Source: Hyphomicrobium_A sp964405975 (GTDB taxonomy: Bacteria; Pseudomonadota; Alphaproteobacteria; Rhizobiales; Hyphomicrobiaceae). From it: DNA of 64,000 nt. The notes beneath the pieces are model-generated. The model saw only the letters and a list, made by a program, of their open reading frames with translations. It did not search any database and was not told the DNA's origin. Numbering within the stretch: the first letter of the stretch is position 1; every line of letters begins with the position of its first letter. Shown here in pieces: positions 53,275 to 62,245 of this stretch. Location of the stretch: NCBI GenBank assembly GCA_964405975.1, contig CAYOPW010000004.1, positions 1 to 64,000 of the forward strand. Direction: 5' to 3'. The position numbers and the translations under genes were made by a program.

Positions 53275-55590
53275 TTAGCGGCCGAGAAAACCGTCGAGCA
53301 ATTTCTGCGCTTTGGAAGGTCCGCCATCCTCGCCTTTGCCGAACAGGTCGTCGACAATCTTTCCGGCATCCTTGCCCTTAAAATTCTTGCCAATCGATTT
53401 CACCGCGTCAACAGTGCCTTCGCTATTGAGGGCGCCGGCAATGTCGGGCGTAATGGCCGGATCATCCCACGAGCCTGTGATGCTTATGGGAATCTCGATG
53501 CCGCTCAGGTCCGTTTGCCCGCCCTGCCCCGATAGGCTTGCCACCAGTTTGGGAAGCACTTGATAGTTCAACGTGCGTTGCGGCAGGTTTACCGTGCCGG
53601 CACCCGTGGCGCGCAGCAGCGGACTGGCGAGCTTCAGATCTTTGTTCTCCGCGATGCCGTTCGTGATGATGAAGCTTGCCGTCAGCGCACTGAAGTCGGT
53701 CTTGTCCGTTGGCGAATTTGAAAAATCCGGGACTTCACCTTGTGACAGGTCGCGCAAAGCGCCGCCCAGGTTGAAACCGACGAGCGCACCGTCAGAAACA
53801 GAAAGATTGAGCGTGCCGTTAAGCGCGCGCACGATGGCGGCCTGACTTCTGCCTCTGCCCAGCAGCGACACGGTGAAATTGCCCGTACCTGCAAGCCAAT
53901 CCAGATCCGCCGCATCGTTGAGCAAAGGCTGGGCTGCGACGCCCGAAAGCGCAAAATTCGCGCCCAGCACCGCGGCATCGCCTGTTCCGTTCAGCGTGAC
54001 GACACCATTTCCGCTGCCCTTGTAGAGCTTCACGTCATTGAATGTCGACTTGAGGATACGGTCCTTGAGCTCCACGATTAGCTGAGTGGAGTCCAGTTTG
54101 ATATCGCCGTAAGAGAGCTGAACGACGGACAGGTTAGCATTGGCGTCGGCAAGACCTAGAAGCGCCAGGTCGATAGGCTCATTGCTCCATCCAGCCCGTT
54201 GTGTGTAACCCCTCACTTGGGGCTGCGGGCGCTTCAACAGGTCCTCAATCGTTTTGGGCTCCGATGGCTCAGGCGCTGCGCGTGTCGCGCCCGGTTCGCG
54301 CTGCGCGCCGGGTGCCGCCCCGTCGCCCGTGACGCCGGCGACATAGTTGGAAAGGTTCAGGCCGGCGACCTTGAGATCGGCCACCACGTGCGGACGTGCA
54401 CCCGACAACGCGACGGCAACCGCACCCGTCGCCGTTGCGCCATCAAGCGCGACTTTGGCTTGAGAAAGGCGTACGGCCTTCTCTGTCGTTGTGAGCTGTC
54501 CAGCGAGGGAGAGCTCACGAAAGCCAGGGGCTGGTGGCAGCTCTGTACCAAGCCATTCTGCAAGCCCGCGCAGCGAGCCGGCCTTGCCGTTGACGGCACC
54601 TTCCAGCTTGAAAGCATTCCCAACCGTGACGGAGCCATCGTAGCTAAGGTGCACCGGCCGGCTGGAAACAGTCAGTGCCAGCTTTGCCGGACGCGCTTCT
54701 AGCAGGTGCTGGGGCGAGGTCAGCTTCCCCTCAAAACCGATCTTTTCCTTGGACCAAACAAGGCTCCCTTTCGCGCCCAGCGGTTGCGAAAGTGAAGCAA
54801 GATCAAGACTGGCGTTGATCGCACCGACTTGCGCGCTGGTGCCGTCTCGCTCGTCGGTATAGCGAACAGTCCCATTGACGATGCGAATATCGCCAAGCAC
54901 CAGTTCCGAAACCGGACTCTTGGCTCCCGAACCGCCCCCCGTACCCCCTGCAAGAGGCGTTTGAGCCAGCTGCTTTTCGACAAAGCGTTTCGCGCCGGTC
55001 GAAAAATCGCGCATTGTGTTTTGCGCTGGAGTGGCCTCGGCAACCCGAATGTGCCGCTTGGATTCTTGCGCGGCCATGTCCCAACTGTTGTTGCCATTGC
55101 GGTCAACGCGAAGCTCAAACACCGGGTCGTAAAGAACGAACTTGTCGATAACGACCTCCTGGCGCAACAGCGGCAGCAGGCGAACGCCGATGTCGAGCTT
55201 GGAAGTTTTGACGAAGGGCGGTCCGTCCATACCGGGTGGCGGCGACAGAGAGACGCCGCTAAGGCGCACGCCAAGTGTTGGGTAGAACGTCACGGAGGGG
55301 CGGCCCGCAATGCGCAAGTCGCGACCTGTTTCCGCCTTGACTCGTGCAACAGCCTCGCTGCGGATGAAGTCGATCGGCGGCGAGATTACGAAGAATGTGA
55401 TGACGCCGACCGCGATCGCCAGAAGACCGATAGCGCCATAGACGAGACCAACCATGATAGGTGAGCTTGCGCGCCGCGCGGAATGGCGGCGGACTTGTGG
55501 CGCGCGGGGATTCATGTGCTGATCCTCGAAGTGACGATGGTCCTCGTGAGCATAAGGCGGTCCGCCGGGCCGCTGTGAATGTGTCATCAT
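53275..55590 (-). CDS. AsmA-family envelope protein
   Basis: A 771-residue protein with a short cytoplasmic head, one transmembrane helix (about 46-70), and a long periplasmic region rich in beta strands: FIRSEAVARVKAETGRDLRIAGRPSVTFYPTLGVRLSGVSLS at its start and GAGTVNLPQRTLNYQVLPKL toward the C-terminus. These are typical of AsmA, a family now placed with bridge-like lipid-transfer proteins that help keep outer-membrane lipid balance. A second ATG at 55515 with GAGGA upstream is a possible start. It is monocistronic. Confidence 0.88.
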   Translation of the reverse strand: MMTHSQRPGGPPYAHEDHRHFEDQHMNPRAPQVRRHSARRASSPIMVGLVYGAIGLLAIAVGVITFFVISPPIDFIRSEAVARVKAETGRDLRIAGRPSVTFYPTLGVRLSGVSLSPPPGMDGPPFVKTSKLDIGVRLLPLLRQEVVIDKFVLYDPVFELRVDRNGNNSWDMAAQESKRHIRVAEATPAQNTMRDFSTGAKRFVEKQLAQTPLAGGTGGGSGAKSPVSELVLGDIRIVNGTVRYTDERDGTSAQVGAINASLDLASLSQPLGAKGSLVWSKEKIGFEGKLTSPQHLLEARPAKLALTVSSRPVHLSYDGSVTVGNAFKLEGAVNGKAGSLRGLAEWLGTELPPAPGFRELSLAGQLTTTEKAVRLSQAKVALDGATATGAVAVALSGARPHVVADLKVAGLNLSNYVAGVTGDGAAPGAQREPGATRAAPEPSEPKTIEDLLKRPQPQVRGYTQRAGWSNEPIDLALLGLADANANLSVVQLSYGDIKLDSTQLIVELKDRILKSTFNDVKLYKGSGNGVVTLNGTGDAAVLGANFALSGVAAQPLLNDAADLDWLAGTGNFTVSLLGRGRSQAAIVRALNGTLNLSVSDGALVGFNLGGALRDLSQGEVPDFSNSPTDKTDFSALTASFIITNGIAENKDLKLASPLLRATGAGTVNLPQRTLNYQVLPKLVASLSGQGGQTDLSGIEIPISITGSWDDPAITPDIAGALNSEGTVDAVKSIGKNFKGKDAGKIVDDLFGKGEDGGPSKAQKLLDGFLGR

Positions 55591-55923
55591 TGATCTCGAA
55601 AGACTGCCATTGCGCTACGCGAACCAGACTTACAATAGTAGGGTCGCAAAGGTCTCGGGCCGCGGTAAGGAGCGATTATGTCATCGCATCGTCGCGAGCG
55701 GAAACAGCGCGGCGAGATTTTTCCGGCGATTCGCATAAGCCCGTGATTCGCGATGAGCCATAGTTGTGTCTCAAAGGGAACAGTCAGATCCTAGACCCCC
55801 ACTTATAAGGCCCCCTGCGTTGACCAAACACGCGTTTTCTCTGGCCAACACGACAGTTTGGTAACATAGTCTCGCAGTGCACACGTGCTTTGCTGCGCTG
55901 CAGCGAAAGGGGGCACCCGGATA
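55591..55923. other. Divergent promoter region, asmA and phaZ
   Basis: About 330 bases between divergent starts. I see no RNA gene, no convincing protein gene and no clear operator here. Confidence 0.5.
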
Positions 55924-57231
55924 ATGCACTACTTTGCCTATGAATTTGCCCACGCGGTTCTCTCGCCCATGCGCGTTGGCGCCCACGGAATGCGCAGCGC
56001 ACTCGAGTGGCCTCTTAATCCCTTGAGATTGACACCAATGGCCCGCCATCTCACGGCGGCCTTCGAGGTATTCGAGAACGTTACCAGGCGCTACGGCAAA
56101 CCTGAATTCGGCTTAAAGACGACGCACGTCGGCAACGTCGAGGTGCCGATCCGCGAGCACGTCGTCGCACGAACACCGTTTTGCGAGTTGTTGCACTTTG
56201 AGCGTGAGGAAGCCGTCACAGGTCCGCGTACCGATCCGAAGGTGCTGATCGTCGCCCCGCTTTCGGGCCATTACGCGACACTTTTACGCGGCACGGTCCA
56301 GGCCATGCTGCCCGACCATGAAACCTACATCACGGACTGGACCGACGCGCGTGACATTCCTCTTGCGATGGGGCGCTTCGACCTCGACGACTTTATTGAT
56401 CACGTCATCGACTTCATCAGATTCATTGGTCCCGACACGCATGTGATTGGCGTGTGCCAACCAGCCGTACCGGTGCTGGCCGCCGCTGCACACATGGCAG
56501 GGATTGATGATCCTTGCCAGCCGGCATCCATGACGCTGATGGGCGGCCCAATTGATACCCGGCGCAAGCCCACTGGTGTCAATCAACTCGCTGAGTCGCG
56601 GAGCCTGGAATGGTTTGAGCGCACTGTGGTTGGCACCGTACCGTTTCCACACGCTGGATTCATGCGCCCGGTCTACCCCGGCTTCATGCAGCTTACCGGC
56701 TTTATGACGATGAATCTTGAGCGCCACATGAACGCGCATGTGGATCTGTTCAATAACCTCGTTAAGGGCGACTGCGATTCCGTTAAGCAGCACCAGGATT
56801 TCTACGAGGAATATTTAGCCGTCATGGACCTGACGGCCGAGTTTTACCTGCAGACCATCAAGACTGTGTTTCAAGATCATTCGCTACCCAAAGGTACGAT
56901 GACCCACCGCGGCAGCCTGGTCGATTGCTCTGCCATCCGTGACACCGCGCTGATGACAGTCGAAGGTGAGCGCGACGACGTATGCGGGCTTGGCCAGACG
57001 CAAGCCGCGCACGATCTATGCACAAATATCCACGAACACCAGAAAGTGCACTACATGCAAGAAGGCGTAGGACACTATGGCATTTTTAATGGGACGCGCT
57101 GGCGCACAGAGATCCAGCCGCGCATTCGCGAGTTCATCCGCACCATCGAGTATTCGCGCGGATCCCTGCCAACCGATAAGCGCAACCCGCGCCGCTCTCA
57201 TCATGTCGAAATGGCTGTTTCGCCGGTCTAA
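55924..57231 (+). CDS. phaZ: Intracellular poly(3-hydroxybutyrate) depolymerase
   Basis: A 435-residue cytoplasmic enzyme that mobilises native PHB granules. It lacks a signal peptide and begins MHYFAYEFAHAVLSPMR. The nucleophile elbow is GVCQPAVP with C178, as in the Cys-type intracellular depolymerases (Ralstonia PhaZa1), with an Asp near 350 (EGERDDVCG) and a His near 384 (GVGHYGIFNG). The ATG at 55924 fits this family start. It is single-gene and followed by the second pqqA on the opposite strand. The MmgR-like sRNAs at 40.3-40.6 kb belong to a family that controls PHB accumulation in Sinorhizobium. Confidence 0.93.
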   Translation: MHYFAYEFAHAVLSPMRVGAHGMRSALEWPLNPLRLTPMARHLTAAFEVFENVTRRYGKPEFGLKTTHVGNVEVPIREHVVARTPFCELLHFEREEAVTGPRTDPKVLIVAPLSGHYATLLRGTVQAMLPDHETYITDWTDARDIPLAMGRFDLDDFIDHVIDFIRFIGPDTHVIGVCQPAVPVLAAAAHMAGIDDPCQPASMTLMGGPIDTRRKPTGVNQLAESRSLEWFERTVVGTVPFPHAGFMRPVYPGFMQLTGFMTMNLERHMNAHVDLFNNLVKGDCDSVKQHQDFYEEYLAVMDLTAEFYLQTIKTVFQDHSLPKGTMTHRGSLVDCSAIRDTALMTVEGERDDVCGLGQTQAAHDLCTNIHEHQKVHYMQEGVGHYGIFNGTRWRTEIQPRIREFIRTIEYSRGSLPTDKRNPRRSHHVEMAVSPV

Positions 57232-57290
57232 ATCCGGCGCCAAAGTTGCGCGATTGCTACGGCGACTGTGCGTCCCTCAATAGTATTCAG

Positions 57291-57324
57291 CAAACCAAAC
57301 GGCGCCGGGATGGCCGGACGCCGT
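57291..57324 (-). terminator. Terminator of second pqqA
   Basis: A ten-bp stem with one bulge (57299-57308 with 57314-57324) is followed on the minus strand by TTTGGTTTG (complement of about 57291-57298). It lies 28 bases after the stop codon of the pqqA copy at 57352. Confidence 0.65.
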
Positions 57325-57351
57325 CTGAAAACACAACAACACTTAACATTG

Positions 57352-57441
57352 TTAGATGATGTCGATCTCGGCCGGCAGGTATGATGTCACCTCAAGGCCA
57401 ACTTCCTGCTCGCGCACTGCGGGCTTTGTCCAAACCTTCAT
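57352..57441 (-). CDS. pqqA: PQQ precursor peptide PqqA, copy 2 (stand-alone)
   Basis: A 29-residue peptide identical to the copy at 1146-1235 except for Thr5 in place of Ser5: it starts MKVWTKPAVREQEVG and keeps the E-V-T-S-Y cross-link segment and the A-E-I-D tail. TAAGGAGGAG lies nine bases before the ATG. Several third-position differences between the two copies show they are not a recent DNA duplication, so the protein sequence is under selection. No pqq biosynthesis gene is adjacent; a terminator follows. It should be a substrate for PqqD/PqqE encoded elsewhere. polA lies just upstream on the same strand. Confidence 0.88.
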   Translation of the reverse strand: MKVWTKPAVREQEVGLEVTSYLPAEIDII

Positions 57442-57493
57442 GATCCTATCTCCTCCTTAGACCTGGCGAACATTCGCCCGGCTAGTGATCAAT

Positions 57494-57522
57494 AGATAGG
57501 CGAATGCCCTCATCAGCACCAA
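57494..57522 (-). promoter_or_regulatory. Possible promoter of second pqqA
   Basis: On the minus strand TTGGTG (57517-57522) and CTATCT (57494-57499) are 17 bases apart, ending about 53 bases before the start codon. The match to consensus is moderate, but the placement mirrors that seen at the first copy. Confidence 0.35.
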
Positions 57523-57605
57523 TTGCATTTTCTTAGGGAAAAGATAAGCGGGGCTGATCAAGCCGCTCAACGTGTTTTTGGGGTGGAAGAGCAAAAGCCG
57601 CAAGC

Positions 57606-60600
57606 CTAATGCGCCGCTTCCCAGTTTTCGGCCGCTTTTGCGTCGACGTGGATCGGCACACTCAGCGAAACGGCCGGAAGGGCCGCGCCTTCCATCACCT
57701 GCGCCACCGTCTTCAAGGTTTTGTGAACTTGCGCGTCCTTCACCTCGAACACCAACTCGTCGTGCACTTGCAGGAGCATACGTGCAGAGCTGAGACCAGC
57801 CTCTCCTAAGGCGTCCGGCATGCGGATCATGGCGCGGCGAATAATGTCTGCAGCCGACCCCTGGATCGGCGCGTTGATGGCTGCGCGCTCCAGAAAGCCG
57901 CGCATGCCAGGATTGCGCGTGTTGATCTCCGGGTAATGGATGCGCCGGCCGAAGATCGTTTCCACGTAGCCCTGCTCGTGCGCAGTCCGCTTGGTCCCAT
58001 CAATGTAGTCGCGGATGCCTGGAAAACGCTCAAAGTAGGTCTTGATGTAGGCGGCGGCTTCTTCCTTGGAAATTCCCAGTTGGTTGGCGAGCCCGAAGGC
58101 AGAGATCCCGTAGATGATACCGAAGTTGATGGCCTTGGCGCGCCGGCGCACGTCCGGAGTCATCTCCTTAAGCGGCACTGCGAACATTTCCGACGCCGTC
58201 ATCGCGTGAATATCGACACCGTCATCGAATGCTTTCTTGAGCTGGGGAATGTCGGCGATGTGGGCCAAAACGCGCAACTCAATTTGGCTGTAGTCCGCCG
58301 AGACCAGCTTCATGCCTTTCTTGGCGACAAACGCGGTGCGGATTTCGCGCCCTTCCTTGGTGCGCACGGGAATGTTTTGCAGGTTGGGATCAGAAGAGGC
58401 GAGCCGCCCGGTCGTGGTTGCCGCGAGCGAATAGGAGGTGTGGATGCGTCCCGTATCCGGGTTGATATAGCCGGGCAGCGCATCGGTATACGTGGACCGC
58501 AACTTGGTGAGTTGGCGCCACTCCAGCATCGTGTTGATGAGCTTGCGCGCATCTGGCGGCAACTCCTCATTGGCGGCAAGGTCGTCGAGCAGCCCTGCCC
58601 GCGTCTCCCATTGTCCCGTTTTGGTTTTCTTGCCGCCCGGCAATTTCAAGCGGTCGAACAGCAGCTCGCCCAACTGGCGCGGGGAGGCGAGGTTGAACTT
58701 GTGTCCAACCAGACCGTTTACCTCATCTTCGAGCCGTGCACTTTCTTGTGCGAATTCGCTCGACAGGCGCGCAAGTATGGTGCGGTCGACCGTAATGCCG
58801 GTGCGTTCCATATCGGCAATGATGGGAACGAGCGGCCGCTCCAGCATCTCATAGACTGTCGCTCTATGTTCAGCCGCGAGCCGTGGTTTTAGCATCATCC
58901 ATAATCGCAACGTTACGTCGGCGTCTTCGGCTGCGTACTCCGTCGCTTTATCAATCGGCACCTCCGCAAACGATTTTTCCGATTTCTTACCAGGCACGAG
59001 TGCCATCACCTGATCAAACGAGATACAGGCGTGACCAAGATGGCGCATGGCAAGCTCGTCCATGCCGTGGCTGCCTCTGCCTGCGTCGAGCGCATACGAT
59101 AGCAACATCGTGTCGTCGAGCGGCGCAATGAGAACGCCACGACGCGCCATCACATTGTAGTCGTACTTGAGATTCTGACCGATCTTCAGGACCGACAAAT
59201 TTTCCAGCAGCGGCTTCAGCGCGGCGATCGCTTTTGCAAGCGGCACCTGCGCCACATCCTCGCCGTCTCCGAAGTCGAGGCCTTCCGCCTGCTTGCGATG
59301 TGACAACGGCACATAACACGCCCTGCCCGGCGTCACGGCCAGCGAAAAGCCGATGAGATCGGCGCGCATGGGATCGAGGCCTGTGGTCTCGGTATCGAAG
59401 GCAACGCGGCCCGCTTTCTTAGCTTCGGCAAGCCACGCGTCGAGCCGCTCTAAAGTGGTGACAGTTTCGTACTTAGAACGATCAAATGGCGTCTTTGCCG
59501 CCTCCGCCGCGTGAAGCACGGCGGCCTCAGGCGTCTCCGCGGCGACTTGTTTGCCAGCCTTCTTTGTTTTGCCCGCCACAGTCGAGCCGACGGACACCTC
59601 GAGTGGCGCGGGCGGCTGGACGCCCAGCGCCTGTGCAATGCGCCGCGTCAGCGTGTTGAACTCCATGCTTTGCAGGAAGGCGAGAAGTGCTGAGGGATCA
59701 GGATCGTGCACGCCCAGCGAGTCGACGGGAATATCAGTTTCCACGTCATCTTTGAGAGTGACAAGTTCGCGCGACAACCGCGCCTGATCGGCAAACTCGA
59801 TCAGTTTTTCGCGCCGCTTGGGCTGCTTGATCTCCGAGGCGCGTTCCAGAAGCGTATCGAGGTCGCCGTACTCATTGATGAGTTCTGCTGCCGTCTTGAC
59901 GCCGATGCCAGGCACGCCAGGCACGTTGTCGGTGGAATCGCCGGCAAGCGATTGCACATCGATGACCTTCTCGGGCGGCACGCCGAACTTCTCGATCACC
60001 TCGTCGCGGTTGAATTTCTTGTTTTTCATGCCGTCCAACATGACGACACCGGGGCGCACGAGCTGCATCAAGTCCTTATCGGACGAGACGACCGTCACAT
60101 CGCCGCCCGAGTCGATGACCTCGCGGGCATACGTCGCTATGAGATCGTCGGCCTCGTAGCCAACTTTCTCGACGCAGGCGACATTAAATGCTTTCACCGC
60201 ATCGCGAATGAGCGGGAACTGAGGAATGAGCTCGTCGGGCGGCGGCGGCCGGTTGGCCTTGTAGTCCTCAAAGATCTCGTTGCGAAACGTCTCGGCACTG
60301 GCGTCAAAGATAACGGCAATATGCGTCGGGGCCTCCCTCACCTTGGACTCCCCGAGTAGTTTCCAAAGCATGCTGCAGAATAGGTGGACCGCGCCGGTTG
60401 GTGTGCCATCCGATCGGAATAGATACTTTCGGTCCATATTCTGCGCCTGGAAGAAGGCGCGGAAGATGTAGCCAGATCCGTCAATGAGGTAGACGTGGCT
60501 GCCTTTGATGATGGGGGTGGCCTCGCCCGCAGGCACGCTGGCGATGCACGCATTCTCTTTCCTTGGCTTGGTTTTGGCCTTGGTTTTGACTGGGGTCTTG

Positions 60601-60623
60601 GCCGGACTTTTTGCTTTGCTCAT
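57606..60623 (-). CDS. polA: DNA polymerase I
   Basis: A 1005-residue repair and Okazaki-fragment polymerase. The N-terminal 5'-3' exonuclease domain has YLIDGSGYIFRAFF, NRPPPPDELIPQF and LAGDSTDNVPGVPGIGVKTA. The 3'-5' exonuclease domain is active-looking: the metal-binding Asp and Glu in AFDTETTGLDP are kept, unlike in some Pol I proteins. The polymerase domain has SADYSQIELRVLAHI, RRRAKAINFGIIYGISAFGL and LLQVHDELVFEV. A Lys/Ala/Pro-rich leader of about 40 residues precedes the nuclease domain. The gene is single. Confidence 0.98.
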   Translation of the reverse strand: MSKAKSPAKTPVKTKAKTKPRKENACIASVPAGEATPIIKGSHVYLIDGSGYIFRAFFQAQNMDRKYLFRSDGTPTGAVHLFCSMLWKLLGESKVREAPTHIAVIFDASAETFRNEIFEDYKANRPPPPDELIPQFPLIRDAVKAFNVACVEKVGYEADDLIATYAREVIDSGGDVTVVSSDKDLMQLVRPGVVMLDGMKNKKFNRDEVIEKFGVPPEKVIDVQSLAGDSTDNVPGVPGIGVKTAAELINEYGDLDTLLERASEIKQPKRREKLIEFADQARLSRELVTLKDDVETDIPVDSLGVHDPDPSALLAFLQSMEFNTLTRRIAQALGVQPPAPLEVSVGSTVAGKTKKAGKQVAAETPEAAVLHAAEAAKTPFDRSKYETVTTLERLDAWLAEAKKAGRVAFDTETTGLDPMRADLIGFSLAVTPGRACYVPLSHRKQAEGLDFGDGEDVAQVPLAKAIAALKPLLENLSVLKIGQNLKYDYNVMARRGVLIAPLDDTMLLSYALDAGRGSHGMDELAMRHLGHACISFDQVMALVPGKKSEKSFAEVPIDKATEYAAEDADVTLRLWMMLKPRLAAEHRATVYEMLERPLVPIIADMERTGITVDRTILARLSSEFAQESARLEDEVNGLVGHKFNLASPRQLGELLFDRLKLPGGKKTKTGQWETRAGLLDDLAANEELPPDARKLINTMLEWRQLTKLRSTYTDALPGYINPDTGRIHTSYSLAATTTGRLASSDPNLQNIPVRTKEGREIRTAFVAKKGMKLVSADYSQIELRVLAHIADIPQLKKAFDDGVDIHAMTASEMFAVPLKEMTPDVRRRAKAINFGIIYGISAFGLANQLGISKEEAAAYIKTYFERFPGIRDYIDGTKRTAHEQGYVETIFGRRIHYPEINTRNPGMRGFLERAAINAPIQGSAADIIRRAMIRMPDALGEAGLSSARMLLQVHDELVFEVKDAQVHKTLKTVAQVMEGAALPAVSLSVPIHVDAKAAENWEAAH

Positions 60624-60778
60624 GGCGCGGGACTATAGGCGTTCAGCACGCGCCGGTCAGCTGCTACGACAGCCGCATCCGAGCTAGAAATTTGCGGCAA
60701 ACATGGCGGGTCCTGCGGCGCCCGCCCTGCACAATTGCCCGGGGGCAGCGGATCAGGTATCAAGAACCCCTTGCCCAA

Positions 60779-60855
<77 letters not shown>

Positions 60856-60918
60856 TGTTTGCTATGATATGGCACGGTCCTCGGCAGATGATGAGCGCCC
60901 ACAAAGCCTGCGAGCCGA

Positions 60919-61188
60919 CTATTTCTTCGCCTTTAACGCCTTACCCGACTTGATAGTCTTTATGGCCTCTGCGGCATTAAAGCCGAGGACTTCCGAAAGC
61001 TCCAAAAACTCCACCACATCCACGCGGCGCTGGCCGCTTTCGAGCCGGGCAACAAAGGACTGATACTGCCCGAGGCGGGCGGCCAGCTCAGCTTGAGTCA
61101 TTCCGGCCGCCTCCCGCCGCTTGATCAACAGATCGATCAGCGACCTATGGCGCCGCGAACTCAGCGTCTTTTCCACTGGAAACCCCAC
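60919..61188 (-). CDS. XRE-family helix-turn-helix regulator
   Basis: An 89-residue protein from a GTG start. The Cro/C1-type helix-turn-helix spans LIDLLIKRREAAGMTQAELAARLGQYQSFVARLESGQRRVDVVEFLELSEVLG (about residues 17-69), followed by a short basic tail ending KALKAKK. A GTG four residues later is an alternative start and neither has a good Shine-Dalgarno sequence. A perfect palindrome 33 bases upstream, between this gene and a divergent membrane-protein gene, is a likely operator. A truncated relative lies at 62157. It could be an autoregulator or part of a small toxin-antitoxin-like pair. Confidence 0.85.
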   Translation of the reverse strand: MGFPVEKTLSSRRHRSLIDLLIKRREAAGMTQAELAARLGQYQSFVARLESGQRRVDVVEFLELSEVLGFNAAEAIKTIKSGKALKAKK

Positions 61189-61220
61189 TTGCGCGTCACA
61201 ATGGGGCCTTCGCCTAATCT

Positions 61221-61243
61221 GAATTTTAGATTATCTAAAATTC
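61221..61243. promoter_or_regulatory. Perfect 23-bp palindrome, probable XRE operator
   Basis: GAATTTTAGA (61221-61230) and TCTAAAATTC (61234-61243) are exact inverted repeats around TTA. The site lies between the divergent starts at 61188 and 61267, stands out as AT-rich in GC-rich surroundings, and has the two-fold symmetry expected for a dimeric XRE repressor. There is no T-run in either direction that would make it a terminator. Confidence 0.65.
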
Positions 61244-61266
61244 CGATCAGTGGCGTTGATGGCACG

Positions 61267-61548
61267 ATGGAGCTGCTTGGGAAAATTGCATTCTGGTTCG
61301 CCATTGCGGCTGCGCTCTCCTCCGTCTGGGGTGCACTGCTTTGGGAGATATGGGAGGGCGTTGTACGCCTGCGCATGCTTCCTCAAAAGGAAATCGACGC
61401 ACTCGCCCGACAGATGATTGCCGAATATGGCCAGCGGGCAGCAGACTCCGCGTTCGCTAATGAGGATAGAGCCTGGCGTTACTCCGATCGTTTTGAGCGA
61501 GCCAAATGGCGGCGCGTGCGGCTAGCAACCTGTCGCATGGCTTCGTAA
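61267..61548 (+). CDS. Small single-span membrane protein, unknown function
   Basis: 93 residues from the ATG at 61267. One transmembrane helix (MELLGKIAFWFAIAAALSSVWGALLWEIWEGVV) is followed by a charged helical cytoplasmic part (LPQKEIDALARQMIAEYGQRAADSAF). The frame extends upstream through the operator, which I consider non-coding. It is divergent from the XRE gene and may be its regulated target. I do not recognise the family. With a repressor next door it could be a toxin-like or stress membrane protein, which is speculation. Confidence 0.55.
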   Translation: MELLGKIAFWFAIAAALSSVWGALLWEIWEGVVRLRMLPQKEIDALARQMIAEYGQRAADSAFANEDRAWRYSDRFERAKWRRVRLATCRMAS

Positions 61549-61690
61549 TCTCCAATCCCGATCAGATGCAGGCACCAAACGCTGACTCCAACGTACAGAG
61601 TGGTATTTGATCAGGTAAGAAGACTGGTTCTGTTAGTTTGCTCAAGCCTATCGTCAAATAACAGAATATGCCGCGCCTCGCGGTGTCTAT

Positions 61691-62107
61691 CTAACGCTCG
61701 ATCCTCAATGCCCTCAATTGCTCGATGACGGAGACAATTTTATCCATCTCCTCATCATACCAATTCTCCTGAAGAACCGCTCCCTCCTTCCTCAGAAATT
61801 CAGCGCTTTCTATCTTCCATTTCTCATCGATCCCCGGGGCATGTGGATCGCCCTTGAGCATTGAGTGCCAACGTCGCGCCAATGCATATTCGATCAAACC
61901 ATCGCATGCGTTGCGGATTCGGCGGGCTATGAACCTGACATCGGTTACGCTGTCGTCAAACCTGCGCCCGTATTCGATATAGCAAGCGAATGCGCGGCTA
62001 TTGGCGTCGCACACATACGGCTCGTTTGGGCACGTCCGTTCCTCAGCGCGAGCAGGCGACATTAACGTCACAAATACGAGCATGACTGCGAAATGCTTTC
62101 TGGCCAT
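61691..62107 (-). CDS. Exported protein, unknown function
   Basis: 138 residues with a signal peptide (MARKHFAVMLVFVTLMSPARA, cleaved before EER). The mature part has four Cys (C-P-N-E-P-Y-V-C, then C and C about 13 and 39 residues on) and a helical C-terminal region (KIVSVIEQLRALRIE). The spacing suggests two disulfides in the periplasm. I do not recognise the family. It lies between the small membrane protein and the degraded XRE gene in a stretch that looks recently assembled. Confidence 0.6.
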   Translation of the reverse strand: MARKHFAVMLVFVTLMSPARAEERTCPNEPYVCDANSRAFACYIEYGRRFDDSVTDVRFIARRIRNACDGLIEYALARRWHSMLKGDPHAPGIDEKWKIESAEFLRKEGAVLQENWYDEEMDKIVSVIEQLRALRIER

Positions 62108-62156
62108 ATCAGGTCACCGATTTTTGCGCAGCCTTCCTCTAACGCGCGCCTGAGGC

Positions 62157-62245
62157 TTATTTTCTTGCCTTGATTGTCTTGACGACCTCTGCGGCATCAA
62201 AGCCGAGAATTTCCGATAGCTCCAGAAACTCTACAACATCGATGC
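62157..62245 (-). pseudogene. Truncated copy of the XRE regulator (3' remnant)
   Basis: Read on the minus strand this encodes RRIDVVEFLELSEILG then FDAAEVVKTIKARK and a stop, closely similar to the C-terminal part of the XRE protein at 60919 (RRVDVVEFLELSEVLGFNAAEAIKTIK). Upstream of RR the similarity ends at once and the helix-turn-helix is missing, so it is a remnant and not a working gene. The rest of the gap up to 62473 shows only short unsupported frames. Confidence 0.75.

Noticed and set aside
61221..61243. Palindrome as an intrinsic terminator
   Set aside because: The stem is AT-rich and no T-run follows on either strand; its place between divergent starts favours an operator.
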